5,722 bases of DNA from positions 1 through 5,722 of the forward strand of contig JAOPZP010000091.1 in the NCBI GenBank assembly GCA_025964055.1. Reading direction: 5' to 3'. A program made the position numbers and the translations under genes. The notes under the pieces are model-generated. The model was not told the origin of the DNA and ran no database searches. It saw only the letters and a list, made by a program, of their open reading frames with translations. This DNA comes from Conexibacter sp. GTDB lineage: Bacteria > Actinomycetota > Thermoleophilia > Solirubrobacterales > Solirubrobacteraceae. Of the stretch, positions 5,056 through 5,722 are shown in pieces; positions within the stretch are counted from its first letter, which is position 1, and every line of letters starts with the position of its first letter.

Positions 5056-5680
5056 CGTAGACCGTGTTGCGGTAGATGCCCACGATCGCCTCGACGACCT
5101 CGGCCTCCGGGAGCGGCTGCTCCTGGACCAACTGCTGGTAGTACGTGCGCTCGACCATCCAGGTCAGGGCGAAGGCCGTGGCCTTCGCCGAGCCCGGCAG
5201 CGGCTGGCCCTCGCGCTCGATGCGCCGCGCGGTCGCGTCGACGAACTGGTTGAGCAGGCCGCGCCAGAACGTCGCGATGTCCTCCTCGTAGGTCGAGACC
5301 TCGACGATCGCGCGGATCAGCGTGCCGTGCTCCTGGTAGAGCACGGCGATGCGCGTGAGCGCCTCGCGGATCTCGTCCTCGGGATCGGCGCCCTCCCCGG
5401 AGAACCAGATGTCGGCCTGGCGGTAGAGCAGCTCGGTGACGTCGCCGGCCAGGCGCATCAGCAGGTCGCGCTTGTCGGCGAAGTAGAAGTAGAACGCGGT
5501 GCGCGAGATGCCGGCCGCGGTCGCGATGCGCTCGACGTTGAGGTCGGCGTACGACGAGCCCTCGGCCAGCAGCTGCTCGGTCGCGGCCAGGACCGCGGCC
5601 TGGACCTGCGCGCGCTTGGCGGTCGCCGGGCCCTCGCGGTGGGCGACCGGCGAGGCGGCGCGGGGGTCCTCTTCGGCCAT
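5042..5680 (-). CDS. TetR/AcrR-family transcriptional regulator, EthR-like
   Basis: The 212-residue protein is a one-domain-pair repressor. An N-terminal helix-turn-helix covers about residues 24-70 with recognition helix ISRTAFYFYFADK (58-70), followed by a helical ligand-binding and dimer domain. The FYFYF element and the C-terminal pattern MVERTYYQQL...EQPLPEAEVVEAIVGIYRNTVYG resemble mycobacterial EthR (remembered as MNERTLFASF...EQPSVPEARVLDTLVHIWVTSIYG). That suggests an EthR-type ligand pocket for a hydrophobic small molecule, but the ligand is unknown. ATG at 5680 is chosen because TATCGT (5693-5688) lies 7 nt upstream, giving a leaderless start. A TTG at 5719 is also in frame but sits inside the probable operator palindrome. 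Autoregulation is likely from that palindrome. The regulated target probably lies to the right of the window; EthR itself controls a divergent monooxygenase gene, which cannot be seen here. Confidence 0.9.
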   Translation of the reverse strand: MAEEDPRAASPVAHREGPATAKRAQVQAAVLAATEQLLAEGSSYADLNVERIATAAGISRTAFYFYFADKRDLLMRLAGDVTELLYRQADIWFSGEGADPEDEIREALTRIAVLYQEHGTLIRAIVEVSTYEEDIATFWRGLLNQFVDATARRIEREGQPLPGSAKATAFALTWMVERTYYQQLVQEQPLPEAEVVEAIVGIYRNTVYGVRP

Positions 5681-5687
5681 GACGTCC

Positions 5688-5693
5688 ACGATA
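5688..5693 (-). promoter_or_regulatory. Candidate -10 element (TATCGT) of the tetR promoter
   Basis: Read on the minus strand, TATCGT fits TANNNT and ends 7 nt before the ATG at 5680. A start about 7 nt downstream falls on or next to the A of the ATG, a leaderless mRNA. No Shine-Dalgarno is seen. TTGACA at 5719-5714 could be a -35, although the 20-nt spacer is long. Confidence 0.45.
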
Positions 5694-5704
5694 CCGGCCG
5701 GTCC

Positions 5705-5719
5705 TTGACACAGTGTCAA
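5705..5719. promoter_or_regulatory. 15-bp perfect palindrome, probable TetR operator
   Basis: TTGACACAGTGTCAA is a perfect inverted repeat with 7-bp arms around one central base, of a size typical for TetR-family operators. Its centre (5712) lies 32 bp upstream of the proposed tetR transcript start, over the -35 region, so bound protein would block RNA polymerase. Each arm also reads TTGACA, the consensus -35, one on each strand. It could therefore sit in a rightward promoter whose -10 would fall just past the window end. Confidence 0.7.
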
Positions 5720-5722
5720 AAG

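Noticed and set aside
5681..5719. TTG at 5719 as the tetR start
   Set aside because: It lies inside the probable operator and upstream of the TATCGT -10 element; the 13 added residues show no family similarity.
1..5722. CRISPR arrays, insertion sequences, attachment sites or a defence or other mobile system
   Set aside because: No regularly spaced repeats, transposase, integrase or terminal repeats are visible; the genes are ordinary chromosomal types.

Overview
The window is about 5.7 kb of very GC-rich bacterial DNA (roughly 70% G+C by eye, with codons mostly ending in G or C). Gene content and protein style point to an actinobacterium. A deep-branching lineage such as Thermoleophilia (Solirubrobacter/Conexibacter-like) is my best guess, but this is an inference and nothing in the window proves it.

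Layout. (1) Positions 1-2485, plus strand: the 3' part of a threonylcarbamoyl-AMP synthase gene (Sua5/TsaC, tRNA t6A synthesis), then rpiB (ribose-5-phosphate isomerase B), then glyA (serine hydroxymethyltransferase). The 130-bp gap before glyA holds a clear ZTP (pfl-motif) riboswitch aptamer: P1, P2, a short P3 and the pseudoknot can all be paired base by base. A plausible promoter overlaps the rpiB stop codon. (2) Positions 2486-2785: a 300-bp gap between the convergent glyA and glycosyltransferase genes. It has no credible gene but several strong stem-loops, probably terminators. (3) Positions 2786-3796, minus strand: a GT4-type glycosyltransferase. It diverges across only 48 bp from (4) positions 3845-5026, plus strand: a WecA/TagO/MraY-family polyprenyl-phosphate sugar-1-phosphate transferase. 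(5) Positions 5042-5680, minus strand: a TetR-family regulator that looks EthR-like. It converges on wecA with a 15-bp gap and a perfect hairpin at the junction. A perfect 15-bp palindrome upstream of it is the likely operator and may also serve a divergent gene beyond the right edge.

How the parts fit. RpiB supplies ribose-5-phosphate for PRPP and purines. GlyA supplies the one-carbon units needed for purine synthesis. ZTP/ZMP accumulates when 10-formyl-tetrahydrofolate is short, so the riboswitch would raise GlyA when one-carbon supply fails. The WecA-like enzyme starts a lipid-linked glycan on the inner face of the membrane, and the divergent glycosyltransferase is a natural candidate to extend it or another envelope glycan. 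The sua5-rpiB-glyA-wecA neighbourhood resembles arrangements known from Bacillus (ywlC...rpiB-ywlG-glyA) and mycobacteria (sua5-rfe-atp), so most of the window is conserved housekeeping.

I found no convincing undescribed multi-gene system. The points of most interest are regulatory: the riboswitch, a repeated TANNNT-to-start-codon geometry suggesting leaderless or near-leaderless mRNAs, the TetR operator carrying TTGACA on both strands, and the stem-loops between convergent genes.
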